From Bdellovibrionaceae bacterium UBA2339 (GTDB taxonomy: Bacteria > Bdellovibrionota > Bdellovibrionia > Bdellovibrionales > JAMPXM01): a stretch of DNA of 62,235 bases. The position numbers and the translations under genes were made by a program. The stretch lies in the NCBI GenBank assembly GCA_002344785.1, contig DDUL01000023.1, positions 1 to 62,235 on the forward strand. The letters are read 5' to 3'. Shown piece by piece: positions 24,366 to 33,458 of this stretch (the stretch's first letter is position 1; every line of letters begins with the position of its first letter). The notes under the pieces are model-generated. The model did not search any database and was not told the origin of the DNA. It saw only the letters and a program-made list of their open reading frames with translations.

Positions 24366-27287
24366 GTGAAGGTGTTTGAGTTCGCAAAGGAAATCGGAAT
24401 GGAAACGCTGGCCCTCATGGATAAGATCCGTGAGTGGAAGCTCCCTGTGCGCAGTCACATGGCGGATCTCGATTCCGAGCTCATCGATCAGATTCGAAAT
24501 AAGCTCCGCGATGAAAGCGGCTCAGAAGCGGGCCCCAAAAAGGCGACCAAGAAAGTCGCTAAGAAAGCTGTGGCCGCTGATGAGGTCGCCGAGTCGACTT
24601 TGAAAAAGGCCGCCGCCAAAACGCCCAGTAAACCGACAGCAAAGCCGATTGCGAAACCTGTCAAGGCCGTCAAAGCCAAGCCTGCTGCGGAAACCGATGA
24701 AGCCTCCGCCGGAAAAAAAGTTGTCGTGAAAAAGGCGGCAGCAAAGGTCGTCGTACGTAAGAAAGTCGAAGAGGAAGAAGCTGAAGCTCTGGCGGCGGCC
24801 GAAGCGCAAGCTGCGGCAGCGGCCGCGGCTGAGGCGCAAGCCGCTGAGACGGAAGAAATGGACGCGAGCGCGGAAGCCGCACCGACCGCAACTTCTGAAT
24901 CCGACGAGGCATCGCCGGCTGTTGGAGCAACGGGTGGACAAGCTGCGGTTGCAGCTTCGGGAGTGGCTCCCGTCGCCGCCGCCGTTGAGGCCGAGGCTCC
25001 AGCACCGACCGAAACTCCTGCAGGATCAGCCGCCGAAGTCGCGGCGTCCGCGGGGCCAGCTGCACCTGCACGTAAGCGAGAAGTGATGATGACTCCGGGC
25101 GGTCCGCAAAGCGGCATTCGCTCGCAGCCCCGAGGCAATATCGTTGGACGTATGGATTTGTCGCGCGTTCAGGCGCCGGCGGGGACTCGTCCAATGGGCG
25201 GTCCGCGTCCCGCAGGTCCAGGTGGACCGAGCGGTTTTGGTGGGCCTCGTCCTGGCTTTGGCGGTGGACCACGTCCACTGCGTGCCGGATTTGTCGCGCC
25301 ACCTCCGCCACTCGCGGGTCAGCCGAACTTTGATCACGATGAACTCGACCGAAAGAAGGCCGAGGCGAAAAAAGAAAAGGCGCGTGTTGGCGCCGGAACA
25401 GGCAAGGAAGAAGAAGTTCAGACCTTCTCGGCGACGGAGTTCCGTAAGCGCGAGATGGTGTTTCAGCCGAAGAAGAAAAAAGGCACGCTCAATCGTCCCG
25501 CCATGCAAACTCAAATCACGCAGGCGAAGGCCTCAAAGCGCGTGGTGAAAATCAATGGCGCGATGAAGGTCGCGGATCTCGCGCAAGAGATCGGCGTCAA
25601 GGCCGCCCAGCTCACCAAGAAATTGATGGGCATGGGAATGATGGCGACGATGACGACGGAATTGGATTTCGACACCATCGCGTTGGTGGTGCCGGAGTTC
25701 GGCTGGGAAGCGCAGAACGTGCAGAAAACTGTCGATGCGTTGATTGAGGAAACGGCGTTCGGAAATCTCGAAGCCGTGCCGCAGCCGCGTCCGCCCGTGG
25801 TCACGATCATGGGCCACGTCGATCACGGAAAAACTTCGCTGCTCGATGCGATTCGCAATGCGCGCGTGGCGCAAGGTGAGGCGGGTGGCATCACTCAGCA
25901 CATCGGTGCCTATCAGGTGACCACTAGTAAGGGTCATTTGGTGAGCTTCATCGACACTCCCGGTCACGAAGCCTTCACGGCGATGCGGGCTCGGGGTGCG
26001 AACGTCACCGACATCGTCATCATCGTGGTTGCTGCGGATGACGGCGTGATGCCTCAGACTGTTGAAGCCATCAATCACGCCAAAGCGGCTGAAGTGCCGA
26101 TCATTGTGGCGGTGAACAAGATGGATAAGCCCGGAGCGAATCCGGATCGCATCAAACAACAGATGACGGAATTTGAATTGGTCCCTGAAGAGTGGGGCGG
26201 AACGACGATCTTTGTGCCGGTTTCGGCTCTGAAGAAGACGGGCTTGGAAGAGCTGCTGGAGCAGATCGCGCTGGTTGCCGAGATTGAAGATCTCAAAGCC
26301 AACCCGGATCGATCAGCTTCCGGTGTGGTGATTGAATCACGCATGGACAAAGGCCGTGGCCCGGTGGCGACTTTGCTTGTGCAAGAGGGCACCTTGAAGG
26401 TCGGCCAGAGCGTGGTTGTCGGATCGGTGGCGGGTCGCGTGCGGTCCTTGATCAACGATCGAGGCGATCGCGTGCAAGAGGCGCCGCCTTCAATGCCTGT
26501 GGAGATCCTTGGACTTGAGGCTGTTCCGAACGCCGGCGATAAATTTGACGTCGTCGAATCGGATGAGGCCGCAGCGCGAATCGCCGAGACTCGCCGCCTC
26601 GATGCCGAGGGCCTCAAGAAGGGCGAGAAAGTCTCGATGGATGAGATTTTCGCCAAGCTTAAAGCTGGAGCCGTCAAAGAAATGCCCATCGTATTGAAAT
26701 CCGACGTGGCGGGCTCAGCGGAAGCGATCAAGGGCATGTTCGAAAAACTCGCGACTGAAGAAGTGAAGATCAAATTGGTTCACTCCGCAGTCGGCGGCAT
26801 CAATGAATCCGATGTGCTTTTGGCGTCGACTGCCAAGGGTTTTGTCGTCGGCTTCAACGTTCGCCCAGATGGTGGCGCTCAAGCTGAAGCAAAGCGCTTG
26901 GGTGTCGAGATCAAGACTTACGGAATCGTCTATGAGCTGATGGATGACATGAAGAAGGCCTTGGGTGGTTTGCTCTCGCCCGAGACCAAAGAAACTCAGC
27001 TGGGTCGGGCCGAAGTGCGCAACCTCTTCACCGTTCCAAAAATCGGCACCATCGCAGGAAGTTTCGTATTGGATGGCAAGATCACGCGCCAAGCGCAAGT
27101 GCGCTTGGTTCGCGATGGAAAGATCATCTATACGGGCAAGCTCGCGAGCCTCAAGCGCTTCAAAGATGATGCGCGTGAAGTGGCGCAGGGCTTTGAGTGC
27201 GGGATCGGCATTGAAAACTACAACGACCTTAAGGTCGGCGATGTGATCGAGGCCTTCTCGCAAGAAACGGTACAGCGTGAGCTCTGA
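24366..27287 (+). CDS. infB: Translation initiation factor IF-2
   Basis: A GTPase that places initiator tRNA on the ribosome. Start: GTG at 24366 has ggaagg eight bases upstream and gives the family-typical opening KVFEFAKEIG; the ATG at 24351 would add five residues. An IF2_N domain is followed by a very long Ala/Lys/Glu then Gly/Pro/Arg-rich linker (to about residue 370) and a second IF2_N domain (AMKVADLAQEIGVKAAQL). The G domain has GHVDHGKTS near residue 483, DTPGHEAF and NKMDKPGAN; domains II-IV follow, ending in ALGGLLSPETKE and IENYNDLKVGDVIEAF. It overlaps rbfA by 11 bp. Confidence 0.98.
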   Translation: MKVFEFAKEIGMETLALMDKIREWKLPVRSHMADLDSELIDQIRNKLRDESGSEAGPKKATKKVAKKAVAADEVAESTLKKAAAKTPSKPTAKPIAKPVKAVKAKPAAETDEASAGKKVVVKKAAAKVVVRKKVEEEEAEALAAAEAQAAAAAAAEAQAAETEEMDASAEAAPTATSESDEASPAVGATGGQAAVAASGVAPVAAAVEAEAPAPTETPAGSAAEVAASAGPAAPARKREVMMTPGGPQSGIRSQPRGNIVGRMDLSRVQAPAGTRPMGGPRPAGPGGPSGFGGPRPGFGGGPRPLRAGFVAPPPPLAGQPNFDHDELDRKKAEAKKEKARVGAGTGKEEEVQTFSATEFRKREMVFQPKKKKGTLNRPAMQTQITQAKASKRVVKINGAMKVADLAQEIGVKAAQLTKKLMGMGMMATMTTELDFDTIALVVPEFGWEAQNVQKTVDALIEETAFGNLEAVPQPRPPVVTIMGHVDHGKTSLLDAIRNARVAQGEAGGITQHIGAYQVTTSKGHLVSFIDTPGHEAFTAMRARGANVTDIVIIVVAADDGVMPQTVEAINHAKAAEVPIIVAVNKMDKPGANPDRIKQQMTEFELVPEEWGGTTIFVPVSALKKTGLEELLEQIALVAEIEDLKANPDRSASGVVIESRMDKGRGPVATLLVQEGTLKVGQSVVVGSVAGRVRSLINDRGDRVQEAPPSMPVEILGLEAVPNAGDKFDVVESDEAAARIAETRRLDAEGLKKGEKVSMDEIFAKLKAGAVKEMPIVLKSDVAGSAEAIKGMFEKLATEEVKIKLVHSAVGGINESDVLLASTAKGFVVGFNVRPDGGAQAEAKRLGVEIKTYGIVYELMDDMKKALGGLLSPETKETQLGRAEVRNLFTVPKIGTIAGSFVLDGKITRQAQVRLVRDGKIIYTGKLASLKRFKDDAREVAQGFECGIGIENYNDLKVGDVIEAFSQETVQREL

Positions 27288-27648
27288 TCGGATTGATTCT
27301 CAGCGCCAGCAGCGGATCGCTTCGGCGATTCGCGAGATCGTCGCGCAAGCGATTGTCCGCGGCGTTCGTGATGTGCCTCGAGGGCCGATCACTGTCAGTC
27401 GAGTCGAGGTGAAGGGCGACGCGAAAGCCGCAAGGGTTTTCGTATCGATCTTTGGTGCTGACGCCGACGATGTTTTGGATCGCTTGGCGGAAGCGCAAGA
27501 CGAGTTTCGCCGGCTCATCAACTCACAGCTTCGGATGAAGAATGTGCCTCGCTTGGAGTTCGTTCTCGATTCGGGACTTGAGAAGATGATTGATCTCAAT
27601 CACCGCATCGATCGCCTCAAGAAATCACCTACGGAAGATCAGGACTAA
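27277..27648 (+). CDS. rbfA: Ribosome-binding factor A
   Basis: RbfA is a KH-fold 16S rRNA maturation factor. Its 123 aa are the normal length: QQRIASAIREIVAQAI at the start, VSRVEVKGDAKAARVFVSIFG, RLINSQLRMKNVPRLEFVLD and KMIDLNHRIDRL at the end. The GTG start lies inside the infB end, 11 bp before the infB stop, so the two are translationally coupled. Followed 3 bp later by truB. Confidence 0.96.
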   Translation: MSSDRIDSQRQQRIASAIREIVAQAIVRGVRDVPRGPITVSRVEVKGDAKAARVFVSIFGADADDVLDRLAEAQDEFRRLINSQLRMKNVPRLEFVLDSGLEKMIDLNHRIDRLKKSPTEDQD

Positions 27649-27650
27649 GA

Positions 27651-28577
27651 ATGAACGGCGTACTGCTCGTCGATAAGGCGTCGGGTCCGACGTCACACGA
27701 TGTCGTTCACCAAGTTCGCAAAGCGCTTGGCATCCGAGGCATTGGACACGCGGGAACTTTGGATCCGATGGCATCAGGACTATTGGTGCTGCTTGTGGGC
27801 GAGGCCACGAAAATTTCGGATTACATTCTCAATGGCGATAAGGCTTATCAGGTCGGCGTGCGTTTGGGCCTTCGCACGGATTCGTATGATTTGACCGGCG
27901 AAGTGCTCGAAGATCGTGATGTCAGCGTCAGTGAAACGGCGGTGCGAGAGGCGTTGGCCTCGCTCACTGGCGAAATTGAGTTGGAAGTTCCCAAACATTC
28001 AGCGGTGAAGGTCGATGGTCGAAAGCTTTATGAGCGAGCCCATCGAGGTGAGACGATTGAAGCTTTACCTCGACGTGTGATGCGTTTTGATGCGCCGACC
28101 GAGCTGCGCGTGCAGGGCCGAGAGGTGAGTTTCCACGTGCAATGCTCGAAGGGCTCGTACATCAGGGCCCTCGCGCATGCTTTGGGCGAGAAATTGGGCG
28201 TAGGCGGCACGCTGTCGTCGCTGCGAAGAACGCTCTCGGCGCCTTTTGAGCTTGCGGATGCGGTGAGCGTTCCGGCTTTGACGGAGGCCTGGGAGGCACG
28301 ACAGCAGCGAGATGGTCGGGTATGGGGCTCGGCATGGATTCGGCTAGCGGATGCTTTGCCGGGATTTCGCCGCGTGGATCTGGATGGGCAAGATGCGTAT
28401 TTGCTACGCAATGGGCAGATTTCGCGATCTTTGCAGGCTGAACTACTGCGTTTTATCCAGGTCGGTGAGGCGCCGCCCCCGGTTCGGGTGGTGCATCGCG
28501 AGTCCAAAGAACTCATGGCCATTTTGCTTGCTGAGCCAGGGCAGTTTTATCGCATTCGGCGAGTTTTTAACGCCTGA
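27651..28577 (+). CDS. truB: tRNA pseudouridine-55 synthase TruB
   Basis: TruB converts U55 of tRNA to pseudouridine. The catalytic Asp38 is in HAGTLDPMASGLLVLL. Other conserved parts are GVLLVDKASGPTSHDVV at the start, KAYQVGVRLGLRTDSYDLTG, PKHSAVKVDGRKLYERAH and CSKGSYIRALAHALG. The C-terminal part (about 225-308) is the PUA-like region. Length 308 aa, normal. The ATG follows rbfA by 2 bp in one transcript. Confidence 0.97.
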   Translation: MNGVLLVDKASGPTSHDVVHQVRKALGIRGIGHAGTLDPMASGLLVLLVGEATKISDYILNGDKAYQVGVRLGLRTDSYDLTGEVLEDRDVSVSETAVREALASLTGEIELEVPKHSAVKVDGRKLYERAHRGETIEALPRRVMRFDAPTELRVQGREVSFHVQCSKGSYIRALAHALGEKLGVGGTLSSLRRTLSAPFELADAVSVPALTEAWEARQQRDGRVWGSAWIRLADALPGFRRVDLDGQDAYLLRNGQISRSLQAELLRFIQVGEAPPPVRVVHRESKELMAILLAEPGQFYRIRRVFNA

Positions 28578-28584
28578 GCCCCGT

Positions 28585-28633
28585 GGCCTATTGACGCTAG
28601 CGGAGATAGGCCGTAAACCCTTGTGGTCACAAG
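28585..28633 (+). promoter_or_regulatory. Two hairpins in the truB-rpsO spacer, possible rpsO leader
   Basis: ggcctat / ataggcc (14-nt loop) at 28585-28612 is followed by the near-palindrome cttgtg-gt-cacaag at 28620-28633. They lie about 200 bp before rpsO in a 259-bp spacer with no gene. S15 represses its own mRNA through leader structure in several bacteria, so a regulatory role is possible but unproven. Confidence 0.35.
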
Positions 28634-28836
28634 CTTTGCCGCAAGTCAGCCATGACGGCGGAAGAGGCGAATGACGCACTTTCGGTCGCGGTTGGGGTCA
28701 CGTGAAAAATGTGATCTCAAGAAGCGATGAAGGTGGTCGCCCATAAGGGGCAGTTCAATGGATCTTGAGGCTAGCTTATTGATTGAAGCTGGTGCTCGAA
28801 ACGGCCGTAAGAGACGGCGAAAAGGAAAACTCACTA

Positions 28837-29106
28837 ATGGCAATCTTCAAAGAACAGCGCGAGCAGATCATTAAGAAATTCCAACGCGGCAACATGGACA
28901 CCGGAAGCTCCGAGGTTCAAGTCGCCTTGATCACAGCACGCATTCGCGACCTGACGGAGCACTTCAAGAATCACAAGAAGGACAATCACAGCCGTATGGG
29001 CTTGGTGAAGCTTGTGAATCGTCGCAAGAAGCTTTTGAATTATCTCCGGAACACGAAGCCGGAAGCCTACATGAAGCTCATCGCTGATCTCGAGCTTCGT
29101 AAGTAA
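28837..29106 (+). CDS. rpsO: 30S ribosomal protein S15
   Basis: An 89-aa protein of normal length that binds the central domain of 16S rRNA. The conserved stretches are MDTGSSEVQVALITARI, LTEHFKNHKKDNHSR, LVNRRKKLLNYL and IADLELRK at the end. ATG 28837 follows aagga; an upstream in-frame ATG-less extension to 28783 is not S15-like. A strong terminator follows, so pnp is likely to have its own promoter or depends on read-through. Confidence 0.98.
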   Translation: MAIFKEQREQIIKKFQRGNMDTGSSEVQVALITARIRDLTEHFKNHKKDNHSRMGLVKLVNRRKKLLNYLRNTKPEAYMKLIADLELRK

Positions 29107-29134
29107 TCGGCGCGCCAGAATGCTCGGCGTCCCG

Positions 29135-29186
29135 AAAGCCAACCCGCGGGCGCCAAAGAAGGGGCGCAGGGTTGGCTTTGTTGTTT
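29135..29186 (+). terminator. Rho-independent terminator after rpsO
   Basis: aaagccaaccc / gggttggcttt form a perfect 11-bp outer stem; the inner gcgggcgcc and ggggcgc can pair further. It is followed by gttgttt. Confidence 0.85.
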
Positions 29187-29273
29187 CACGAGGAGAAACT
29201 GCTGGAGCTGTCCCTGCTGACCCCGAGCCGCCCAAGCGCCGGCTGACTGGAGGGTCAAAAGGTGGGGCTGACA

Positions 29274-29364
29274 AAGGAACCGTAATACGGAACCGGAAAA
29301 CGAAACCAGAAAACGGAACCAGAAGACGGAACCAGAAGACGGAACCAGAAAACGGAACCAGAGG
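29274..29364. repeat. 13-bp tandem repeat, about seven copies
   Basis: The unit is acggaaccagaar. Six clear copies run from 29287 to 29364 (two of them identical, the others with one to three changes), preceded by a diverged copy at 29274-29286. The array lies between the rpsO terminator and pnp. The period of 13 is not a multiple of three, so it is not a coding repeat. An open frame crosses it but has no start signal. Confidence 0.85.
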
Positions 29365-29470
29365 CCGAACTCGAAGAAGCAAGACGCGCTTGAGATTGAT
29401 ATTGAGATTAAAAAACGAAGCGAAGCCAAACAAACAAGCTCATTCGATGTAAGTGATGAGCGCAATTAGA

Positions 29471-29499
29471 GAGTCTCGGTGTACATCACGATGAGACTC
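29471..29499 (+). promoter_or_regulatory. Hairpin in the pnp leader
   Basis: gagtctc (29471-29477) pairs with gagactc (29493-29499), with an inner gtg/cac pair, ending 19 bp before the pnp start. In enteric bacteria a leader stem in pnp mRNA is cut by RNase III and used for autoregulation; similar use here is inference. Confidence 0.45.
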
Positions 29500-29518
29500 A
29501 TAGATGGGAGCCGAGAAG

Positions 29519-31633
29519 ATGAGTTGGTTCAAAGCGCAAACCGTAACATGTAACGTGGGTGGAAAGACGATCACACTTGAGACAGGCCGCTTGGCAAAGC
29601 AAGCTGACGGCGCCGTTCTTGTCACCTGCGGTAGCAACATGGTGTTAGTGACGGCCGTATCGTCGAAGAAAGAATCGACTTTGGATTTCTTTCCTCTCAC
29701 GGTCGAGTACCAAGAGAAGTTCTATGCCACGGGCAAGATCCCGGGCGGATACTTTAAGCGCGAAGGTCGTCCCACCAACAACGCGACGCTGACGGCTCGC
29801 TTGATTGATCGCCCGATTCGTCCGGTTTTTCCGGAAGGCTATCGATTTGAAACTCAGATCGTGGCGACGACTTTGTCTTTCGACGGAACATTTCCTCTCG
29901 AGGTATTGGCCTCAATCGGTGCGTCAGCGGCCGTGCACATTTCTGATATTCCGTTCAACGGACCGACGGGCGCGGTGCAAGTGGCGCGCATCAATGGCGA
30001 GTATGTGTTGAACCCGACAGCGGCCCAGCTCGAGACAAGCGACATGGATGTGATCGTTGCGGGAACTCGCAACGGCATTCTCATGGTTGAGGGCGAAGCA
30101 AAGTTCATCAGCGAAGATGACGCTCTCAAAGCCTTGAAGCTTGGACATTCGTCGATCATGCCGATCTTGGATTCGATCGAACAACTTCGTCAGCTGGCGG
30201 GCAACAAGCCCAAGCGAAGCTTCACGCCGCCTAAGATCGATGAGAACTTTGAGCGTGAAGTGACGGCATTCCTTGAGCCGAAACTGAACGCATCGATGCG
30301 TATTCGCGAGAAACTTGCTCGTTATTCGGCTGGCGACGCCGCGAAAAAGGAAGCCAAAGCGAAGTTCATCGAGCCGATCACGGACAAAGAAGTTCGTGCA
30401 TTGCGTGAGAAGGAATTGGGCGTCATCGTCGAAAACCTGAAGTACAAGATCGCGCGCTTTATGATCTTGGATGACAAGATCCGCATCGACGGTCGAGACA
30501 CGAAGACCATTCGTCCGATCGCCTGTGAGACGGCCTTGCTGCCGCGTGCACACGGTTCGGGTCTTTTCACTCGCGGTGAGACTCAAGTTCTGGGAACGGT
30601 AACATTGGGTACAGGCGAAGATGAGCAGTATATCGATTCTTTGAGTGGACTCGAAAAGCGTCGCTTCCTGATGCACTACAATTTCCCGCCTTACTCTGTG
30701 GGTGAGACGGGCCGCATGGGTGGTCAGAGCCGTCGTGAAATTGGCCATGGAAATCTTGCGGAGCGCGCGCTGAAGGCGATCATTCCGGATCAAGAGAAGT
30801 TTCCTTACACGATTCGCGTGGTGAGTGAGGTTTTGGAATCCAACGGTTCGTCATCGATGGGTACTGTGTGCTCGGGCTTGATGGCATTGCTGGATGCGGG
30901 CGTGCCTGTTCGCGGCAACGTTGCGGGCATTGCGATGGGATTGATCAAGGAAGACAATCGCGTGGCGGTTCTGAGCGACATCTTGGGTGATGAAGATCAC
31001 TTGGGTGACATGGACTTCAAAGTCGCAGGTACTCGCGAGGGCATCACCGCCCTGCAGATGGACATCAAAATCGATTCCATTTCCTTCGAAGTGATGGAGC
31101 AGGCGCTTCGTCAGGCCAAAGAGGGTCGTTTGCACATCTTAGGTGAGATGGAGAAGGTCATTTCGCGTCCGCGAGGAGAGATCTCGCCATATGCACCTCG
31201 CATCGAGACGATCAAGATCAAGCCTGAGAAGGTTCGTGAGGTCATTGGCGCTGGCGGCAAGGTGATCAAGGGCATCATCGAAGAAACTGGCGTGAAGATC
31301 GATATCGAAGATGACGGTACGATTCATATCGCATCGACGGATCCGACGCGCACCAAGCGTGCGATCGAGATCATCAATTCGATTTGCGCTGAGGCTGAAG
31401 TCGGCCGAGTTTACTCCGGCAAGGTCGTGAAGATTACGGACTTCGGTGCGTTTGTTGAAGTGATGCCCAACACTCAGGGCCTCTTGCACATTTCGGAGAT
31501 CGCGCATGAGCGAATTCGTCAGGTGACGGATGTGCTGAAGGAAGGCGATGTGGTGGACGTGAAGGTCCTCGACATTGATCGCGCAGGGCGCATTAAGCTC
31601 TCGCGTAAAGCCGTTCTCGACGCGCAAAACTGA
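29519..31633 (+). CDS. pnp: Polyribonucleotide nucleotidyltransferase (PNPase)
   Basis: A 3'-to-5' phosphorolytic exoribonuclease and degradosome component. Two RNase PH domains frame an all-helical linker: the first includes NNATLTARLIDRPIRPVFPEG, the second GSGLFTRGETQVLGTVTLG, MHYNFPPYSVGETGRM and REIGHGNLAERAL. Then comes a KH domain (about 550-610, VIGAGGKVIKGIIEETG) and an S1 domain (about 620-690, VYSGKVVKITDFGAFVEV). Length 704 aa, normal. ATG 29519 (MSWFKAQ) follows gggag; the ATG at 29504 would add five residues. Read upstream of a large hairpin cluster. Confidence 0.98.
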   Translation: MSWFKAQTVTCNVGGKTITLETGRLAKQADGAVLVTCGSNMVLVTAVSSKKESTLDFFPLTVEYQEKFYATGKIPGGYFKREGRPTNNATLTARLIDRPIRPVFPEGYRFETQIVATTLSFDGTFPLEVLASIGASAAVHISDIPFNGPTGAVQVARINGEYVLNPTAAQLETSDMDVIVAGTRNGILMVEGEAKFISEDDALKALKLGHSSIMPILDSIEQLRQLAGNKPKRSFTPPKIDENFEREVTAFLEPKLNASMRIREKLARYSAGDAAKKEAKAKFIEPITDKEVRALREKELGVIVENLKYKIARFMILDDKIRIDGRDTKTIRPIACETALLPRAHGSGLFTRGETQVLGTVTLGTGEDEQYIDSLSGLEKRRFLMHYNFPPYSVGETGRMGGQSRREIGHGNLAERALKAIIPDQEKFPYTIRVVSEVLESNGSSSMGTVCSGLMALLDAGVPVRGNVAGIAMGLIKEDNRVAVLSDILGDEDHLGDMDFKVAGTREGITALQMDIKIDSISFEVMEQALRQAKEGRLHILGEMEKVISRPRGEISPYAPRIETIKIKPEKVREVIGAGGKVIKGIIEETGVKIDIEDDGTIHIASTDPTRTKRAIEIINSICAEAEVGRVYSGKVVKITDFGAFVEVMPNTQGLLHISEIAHERIRQVTDVLKEGDVVDVKVLDIDRAGRIKLSRKAVLDAQN

Positions 31634-31647
31634 GTTGCTGAGACTTG

Positions 31648-31755
31648 GCACCTCGGTTTTGGAGGTGCTTGGTGATCCGTGAAGACCGGCGAATTCGCTT
31701 CGCCGGCGGCGTGAGCCTGAAGCTCACGGGGACACTCGGCATTCTGTGCTGAGTG
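31648..31755. repeat. Run of four consecutive hairpins after pnp
   Basis: In order: gcacctc/gaggtgc (31648-31668), ccggcgaa/ttcgccgg (31686-31706, perfect 8-bp stem), cgtgagc/gctcacg (31710-31728, perfect 7-bp stem) and cactcggca/tgctgagtg (31733-31755, one mismatch). A fifth possible stem, ggatct/agatcc, follows near 31772. None has a T-run. The density is unusual for ordinary spacer. Confidence 0.7.
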
Positions 31756-31839
31756 CCTTCGATAGCCCAGGGGATCTGGAGCCAGAGATCCTCCCAGATC
31801 GGGCTTGATCGCGAGCACTCAAGAAAAGTGTTTGAAGCT

Positions 31840-31868
31840 GGGCTGCGATTCGTCGCGGCCCTTTTTTT
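31840..31868 (+). terminator. Rho-independent terminator
   Basis: gggctgcga / tcgcggccc form a 9-bp stem (one T-G pair) with a ttcg tetraloop, followed by seven T's. It ends the pnp unit or a small RNA made from the hairpin region. Confidence 0.88.
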
Positions 31869-31973
31869 GAGGCGGCGGGCTTTGCCTCATTTTGGCGAAT
31901 TGGTTTCGGGACTTGGTTCTGGCGCGAAACATAAGACTTGGCGCTGGGACTCGGCCAGTGTCAGTCTAATTGC

Positions 31974-33398
31974 ATGCTACGCAGTCTTCCTCGTGCCGCA
32001 TTCGATCGATTCAAATACCGAAAGAGCACCTTGAGCCAAGGTGTGCGGGTCGTGACGGAGAATCATCCGACGGCGCTGGGAGTTTCCATCGGCATCTTTG
32101 TCGACAAGGGAACACGTGATGAGCGCGCTGATGAAGCGGGGCTCGCGCATTTTGTTGAGCACATGGTGTTTAAGGGCACGAAGAGTCGAACGGCTTTTGA
32201 GATCTCGAAGGATCTGGAAGAAGTTGGTGCCGACCTCAACGCCTACACTTCGCGTGAGTCCACTTGCTTTGTGGCGCATGGCCTCGCGGAGACTCTGGAT
32301 CGGCAAGTTGAAGTTCTCTGTGATTTGATTTCTGCACCGGTCTTTGATGCCGATGACTTGGCGAAAGAACGCGATGTGGTCGTCCAGGAAATTTCGGCGA
32401 GCGAAGATCAGCTCGAGGATTGTATCTATGATCGGTTTTTGTCCCGCGCCTTTCAGGGACATTCACTGGCGTTACCGATTCTCGGCACAGCGGATTCGAT
32501 TCGCGGTATGACTCGAGAGCGTGTGTTGAAGTTTTTCAGGCGCCAGTATGTTGTCGACAATATGTTGGTTGCAGCCGCGGGGCGAGTGAATCACGAGGAG
32601 CTTTGTGAGTTGCTCGAAAAGTTTCTTCATCCCGCACGCGCGGCGGGGCAGCGCCGCCTCCCTGCCGGGACAACGCCGGTGAGTATCGTGCCACAGGCCT
32701 TTGTGCAGGTGCAGCGGCGACGAGCTGAGCAAGTGCATTTGTTGATGGGGGCGCCCAGTCCCTCTTTCCAAGAGCCACAACGCTTTGAGGCGATGTTCTT
32801 GAATGCCATTTTGGGCGGAGGTCTAACATCCAGACTCTACCAAGAGATTCGTGAGAATCGTGGCCTGGCCTATTCGGTTTACTCGCACCTTTATACTTTT
32901 TCGGATGCGGGACTTTGTTTGATGTATGCGGCGACGGAGCCGAAGAAAGCGCCTGAGGCTTTCGAAGTGGCCTTAGGTGAAATGACGAAGATCCGCCAGA
33001 GCGGAATTCATCGTGAGGAAGTTGAAATGGCGCGCACGCAGTTGCGGGCCTCGACGCTGCTGTCGGCCGACGATACGGATTCGCGCATGCAATCGCTTGC
33101 GGCCAACGAAATGATTTTTGGTCGCTACCGTCCCGTGCGTGAGGTCCTCAAGGAGTTTGAGCGAGTGAAGTTGGATGGAGTGATGGCCCTGGCTGAGAAA
33201 GCCTTGCAGCCAGATCGTGTGGGTGTCGCGATGCTGGGTCCAATTCCCGAAAAGCCGATGCGCGACTTTGTGGCGCAAGAATTAGGGCGGGCTGCGCGAG
33301 TCAGCCCAAGCGTTGTCAGCTCTTCCAAGACATCGCGGGGGACTCGGAAGAAAAAGTCGACGCAAAAGACCACTCGTCGCAAGACGACTCGACGTTAA
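31974..33398 (+). CDS. M16-family zinc metallopeptidase (processing-peptidase type)
   Basis: The inverted zinc motif HFVEH (His59, Glu62, His63) lies in GLAHFVEHMVFKGTKSR. The distal Glu region follows in ERDVVVQEISASEDQLED. The C-terminal M16 half has the expected RELYQEIRENRGLAY-type segment (YQEIRENRGLAYSVYSHL). Length 474 aa. It ends in a very basic tail rich in Lys, Arg and Thr (SSKTSRGTRKKKSTQKTTRR), uncommon in this family. ATG 31974 is preferred by similarity, though its ribosome-binding site is weak. M16 genes often lie between pnp and dut, as here. Substrate unknown. Confidence 0.92.
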   Translation: MLRSLPRAAFDRFKYRKSTLSQGVRVVTENHPTALGVSIGIFVDKGTRDERADEAGLAHFVEHMVFKGTKSRTAFEISKDLEEVGADLNAYTSRESTCFVAHGLAETLDRQVEVLCDLISAPVFDADDLAKERDVVVQEISASEDQLEDCIYDRFLSRAFQGHSLALPILGTADSIRGMTRERVLKFFRRQYVVDNMLVAAAGRVNHEELCELLEKFLHPARAAGQRRLPAGTTPVSIVPQAFVQVQRRRAEQVHLLMGAPSPSFQEPQRFEAMFLNAILGGGLTSRLYQEIRENRGLAYSVYSHLYTFSDAGLCLMYAATEPKKAPEAFEVALGEMTKIRQSGIHREEVEMARTQLRASTLLSADDTDSRMQSLAANEMIFGRYRPVREVLKEFERVKLDGVMALAEKALQPDRVGVAMLGPIPEKPMRDFVAQELGRAARVSPSVVSSSKTSRGTRKKKSTQKTTRRKTTRR

Positions 33399-33458
33399 CG
33401 GGTGCTCAGGTTGCAATCTGATGGAATGGTTTCGCGACAGAGACTGAAGGAGATTGAG

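Noticed and set aside
29274..29364. Possible CRISPR array
   Set aside because: Units are 13 bp and directly adjacent with no spacers, and there are no cas genes.
29120..29452. 110-codon frame across the 13-bp repeat array
   Set aside because: It overlaps the rpsO terminator, has no ribosome-binding site, and the repeat period is not a multiple of three.
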